In this document: piece by piece, positions 13,791 to 15,875 of the stretch
Position numbering within the stretch: position 1 is the first letter of the stretch
Layout of the letters: each line of letters opens with the position of its first letter
Assembly (NCBI GenBank): GCA_018882545.1
Contig: VERS01000003.1
Span: 1 to 15,875 of the forward strand
Length of the DNA: 15,875 bases
From: Mycobacterium sp.
GTDB taxonomy: Bacteria; Actinomycetota; Actinomycetes; Mycobacteriales; Mycobacteriaceae
Reading direction: 5' to 3'
The notes under the pieces: model-generated
Told to the model about the DNA's origin: nothing
Databases searched by the model: none
The model's input: the letters and a program-made list of their open reading frames with translations, nothing else
Made by a program: the position numbers and the translations under genes

Positions 13791-15496
13791 CGAATCTTGA
13801 GTACTCGATTCCTGCGTTGCTCGAACTCCGCGCCCAGCAACAACCCGACGACACCGCCTTCACCTTCCTCGACTACGAGGTGGACCCGGCCGGCTTCGCC
13901 GAGAGCCTGACCTGGTCGCAGCTGCGGGACCGGGTGAACGTTGTGGCCGCGACGATCGCCGAGCACGGGTCTGCTGGAGACCGGGCGGCGGTCCTGGCGC
14001 CGCAGGGGCTGGAGTACGTCATCGCCGTTCTCGGCGCGATTCAGGCCGGATTCATTGCCGTGCCGCTGTCGGTCCCGCAACCGGGTCAGCACGACGAACG
14101 TATTTCCAGCGCGCTGGGAGACTGCGCGCCGGCCGCCGTGCTGACCACCTCCGCGGTGGTCGACGAGATCCGCAAGTACGTCCAGGTGCAGGCCGGTCGC
14201 CGGGTGGCGCGGGTCATCGAGGTCGATGCATTGGACTTCCACTCGCCGAGAGAGTTCGTTGCCGCCCCGACGTCACCGACGATCGCCTACCTCCAGTACA
14301 CCTCCGGCTCGACCCGGCAGCCGGCCGGTGTGGAGATCACCCACAAGAACGCGATCGTCAACGTGGACCAGGCTTTCGCCGAGTATTTCGAGGGTCGCGG
14401 CGGCGCGGCGCCCGCGGACATGACCGTCGTCTCATGGGCCCCGCTCTACCACGATATGGGATTGATCCTGGGATTGTTCTGCCCGCTCCGTTCGGGCCGG
14501 CCGGGCGTCTTGATGAGCCCTGTTGCGTTCATGCAGAAGCCGGTGCGGTGGATCCAGCAGATGGCTGCTCACCCCAACGTCTTCACTGCCGGGCCGAATT
14601 TCGCCTTCGACGTCGCAGCCAGCCGGAGTTCGGAGGCAGATCTGGCCGGGCTGGATCTCAGTGGGGTATTGGCCATGATCAATGGCGGCGAACGGGTTCT
14701 CGGCTCGACGTTGCGGCGATTCCAGGACAGGTTCGGCCCGTACGGTCTGGCGGACTCCGCCATGCGCCCCACCCTGGGTATGGCTGAGGCCGCGGTGTTC
14801 GTGGTGACCTCGGCCGCGGGCAAGCCGCCGACGGTGCGGCGATTCGACACCGAGAAGCTGGCGGCCGGTTACGCGGAGGAGTGCGCCGGGGCCGGTTCGG
14901 AGTTGGTGACCGCCGGCACACCGAGAACCTGCCGGCTACTGGTCGTCGATCCGGAACGGTGGCAGGAGAGGCCGCCCGGCGAGGTCGGGGAATTGTGGAT
15001 GCAGGGCGATCAGGTCGGATCCGGGTACTGGCGCAACCCGGAGGCCACCGAACGGACCTTCAACGGGCAGTTCGCGCCCAGTCCGACGGGATCGCCGGCG
15101 GGCCGGTGGTTGCGGACCGGTGACCTCGCGGTGATGTTCGAGGGCGAGCTGTTCATCATCGGCCGCTTGAAGGATCTGCTGATTGTCGACGGGCGCAACC
15201 ACTATCCGGACGACATCGAGGCGACGGTCGTCCAGATCACCGGCGGTAGGGTCGCCGCCGTCTCCATCGCCGACGAGGACGCCGAACGACTGGTCGTGAT
15301 CGCCGAGGTCAGGGAAGCCGATCCCGACCGGCTCGACATCATGAGGCAGGAGCTGACAGCGGCGGTTTCTCGAAACCACGGAGTTCGAGTGGCCGATGCG
15401 AAACTGGTTGCGCCACGATCGCTTCCGATAACGACGAGCGGCAAGGTCCGCCGCAAGGCGTCGGCGCAGCTGTACCTTTCCGGCCAGCTGAACTAG
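13787..15496 (+). CDS. FadD-type fatty-acyl-AMP ligase (FAAL)
   Basis: 569 residues from the GTG at 13787, with GAAAGGG upstream; an earlier in-frame ATG at 13688 adds sequence without family likeness. It resembles M. tuberculosis FadD28/FadD26-type enzymes along its length. Visible are DTAFTFLDYEVDPAGFAESL near the start, the ATP loop YLQYTSGSTRQPAGV (167-181), WAPLYHDMGLILGLF, GMAEAAVFVVTS, WLRTGDLAVMFEGELFIIGR, KDLLIVDGRNHYPDDIE, and the lysine of PITTSGKVRRKA near the C-terminus. The segment FDTEKLAAGYAEECAGAGSE corresponds to the FAAL-specific insertion that favours acyl-adenylate over acyl-CoA. Such enzymes hand activated fatty acids to a polyketide synthase or peptide synthetase for envelope lipids. 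No such partner is visible in the window, and the next gene is a secreted protein. Family call is firm; which lipid it serves is unknown. Confidence 0.93.
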   Translation: MTNLEYSIPALLELRAQQQPDDTAFTFLDYEVDPAGFAESLTWSQLRDRVNVVAATIAEHGSAGDRAAVLAPQGLEYVIAVLGAIQAGFIAVPLSVPQPGQHDERISSALGDCAPAAVLTTSAVVDEIRKYVQVQAGRRVARVIEVDALDFHSPREFVAAPTSPTIAYLQYTSGSTRQPAGVEITHKNAIVNVDQAFAEYFEGRGGAAPADMTVVSWAPLYHDMGLILGLFCPLRSGRPGVLMSPVAFMQKPVRWIQQMAAHPNVFTAGPNFAFDVAASRSSEADLAGLDLSGVLAMINGGERVLGSTLRRFQDRFGPYGLADSAMRPTLGMAEAAVFVVTSAAGKPPTVRRFDTEKLAAGYAEECAGAGSELVTAGTPRTCRLLVVDPERWQERPPGEVGELWMQGDQVGSGYWRNPEATERTFNGQFAPSPTGSPAGRWLRTGDLAVMFEGELFIIGRLKDLLIVDGRNHYPDDIEATVVQITGGRVAAVSIADEDAERLVVIAEVREADPDRLDIMRQELTAAVSRNHGVRVADAKLVAPRSLPITTSGKVRRKASAQLYLSGQLN

Positions 15497-15560
15497 CGGG
15501 CGGCCGCTGAACGACCACTCCGACGGTCCGGCGCCGCAGTCGGCCCATTTGGCGCTTAGC

Positions 15561-15590
15561 TTGGACTCAGGCTAGTCTCAGGCTCACTAT
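15561..15590 (+). promoter_or_regulatory. Probable promoter of the secreted Gly-rich protein gene
   Basis: TTGGAC (15561-15566) and CACTAT (15585-15590) are separated by 18 bp. The spacer holds two copies of CTCAGGCT, at 15566-15573 and 15577-15584, one helical turn apart. AAGGAG (15605-15610) precedes the ATG at 15622. Confidence 0.45.
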
Positions 15591-15621
15591 CGGTGGGCGC
15601 GTCCAAGGAGACCAGACAAAA

Positions 15622-15875
15622 ATGCAGCTTTCCGTTCGTTCATACCTCACTGCGGGTACCGCGGCCGTCGTCGGCGCCGGTGCTATCGCGATCGCGCCGC
15701 CGATCCCGGCGTCACGCCACCTCGAGCTGCCGCTTCCCGCCGTCGCCGAGGTCAGCCTCACCGGCGCAAGCTTCTCGATCAGCGACATCGTGGGCGTCCT
15801 CGGGGGTGTGCTCGGAGGCGGCGGCGGGGCCTCGCTGCCCGAGATCTTCGGCGTGCCCACCGACCTGCTCGGGGT
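15622..15875 (+). CDS. Secreted Gly-rich mycobacterial protein of unknown function (5' part only)
   Basis: 84 codons are visible and the frame runs off the window. It starts MQLSVRSYLTAGTAAVVGAG and continues AIAIAPPIPA, an N-terminal signal sequence of a style shared by a set of mycobacterial secreted hypothetical proteins. LPLPAVAEVSLTGASFSISD follows, then a Gly run (VLGGVLGGGGGASLPEI). The ribosome site AAGGAG and a promoter stand upstream, so the start is well supported. The Gly run recalls PGRS-like or other low-complexity secreted proteins, but the PE domain is absent. No function can be given from this fragment. Confidence 0.75.
   Translation, partial: MQLSVRSYLTAGTAAVVGAGAIAIAPPIPASRHLELPLPAVAEVSLTGASFSISDIVGVLGGVLGGGGGASLPEIFGVPTDLLG

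Overview
The window looks like chromosomal DNA of a mycobacterium, probably a fast-growing Mycolicibacterium-type species. It is GC-rich and carries an MPT63-family secreted antigen, a FadD-type fatty-acyl-AMP ligase, GTG starts, one candidate leaderless promoter, and the start of a small secreted protein of a style common in mycobacteria. No tRNA, rRNA, CRISPR array, insertion sequence or phage gene was seen.

Region 1 (1-4555, minus strand) is a compact ribosomally synthesised, post-translationally modified peptide (RiPP) operon. In transcription order it has: a 77-residue precursor with a double-glycine leader and a Ser/Gly-rich, cysteine-free core; a hairpin; a very short HlyD-like membrane-fusion protein; a C39-peptidase ABC transporter that would cut the leader and export the core; and a LanB-type lantibiotic dehydratase that runs off the window edge. 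The likely logic is that the dehydratase acts on Ser/Thr of the core and the transporter trims and exports the product. Without Cys in the core, classical lanthionine rings cannot form, so the product class is open. This is the best candidate for an undescribed system here.

Region 2 (4606-6375, plus strand) starts 50 bp from the precursor and is divergent. It encodes an unusual fusion: a GNAT acetyltransferase followed by a flavin amine oxidase whose C-terminal FAD-binding segment lies before its N-terminal Rossmann motif, which is a circular permutation. A frameshifted remnant resembling a TetR C-terminus lies just behind it on the other strand.

Region 3 (6575-8343) holds an MPT63 homologue (minus), then a flavodoxin-fold NAD(P)H:quinone-type oxidoreductase and a PPOX/FDOR split-barrel protein (both plus). 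The last appears to have a leaderless promoter.

Region 4 (8383-10329, minus) is a single-gene fructose PTS permease with order IIB-IIC-IIA and no other PTS gene beside it.

Region 5 (10506-13539, plus) is a three-gene run: a secreted PsbP-like protein, a GMC flavin oxidoreductase and a PhzF-family protein. Region 6 (13540-15875, plus) holds a possible small ORF, a fatty-acyl-AMP ligase, and the start of a secreted Gly-rich protein behind a recognisable promoter. No polyketide synthase is visible beside the ligase.
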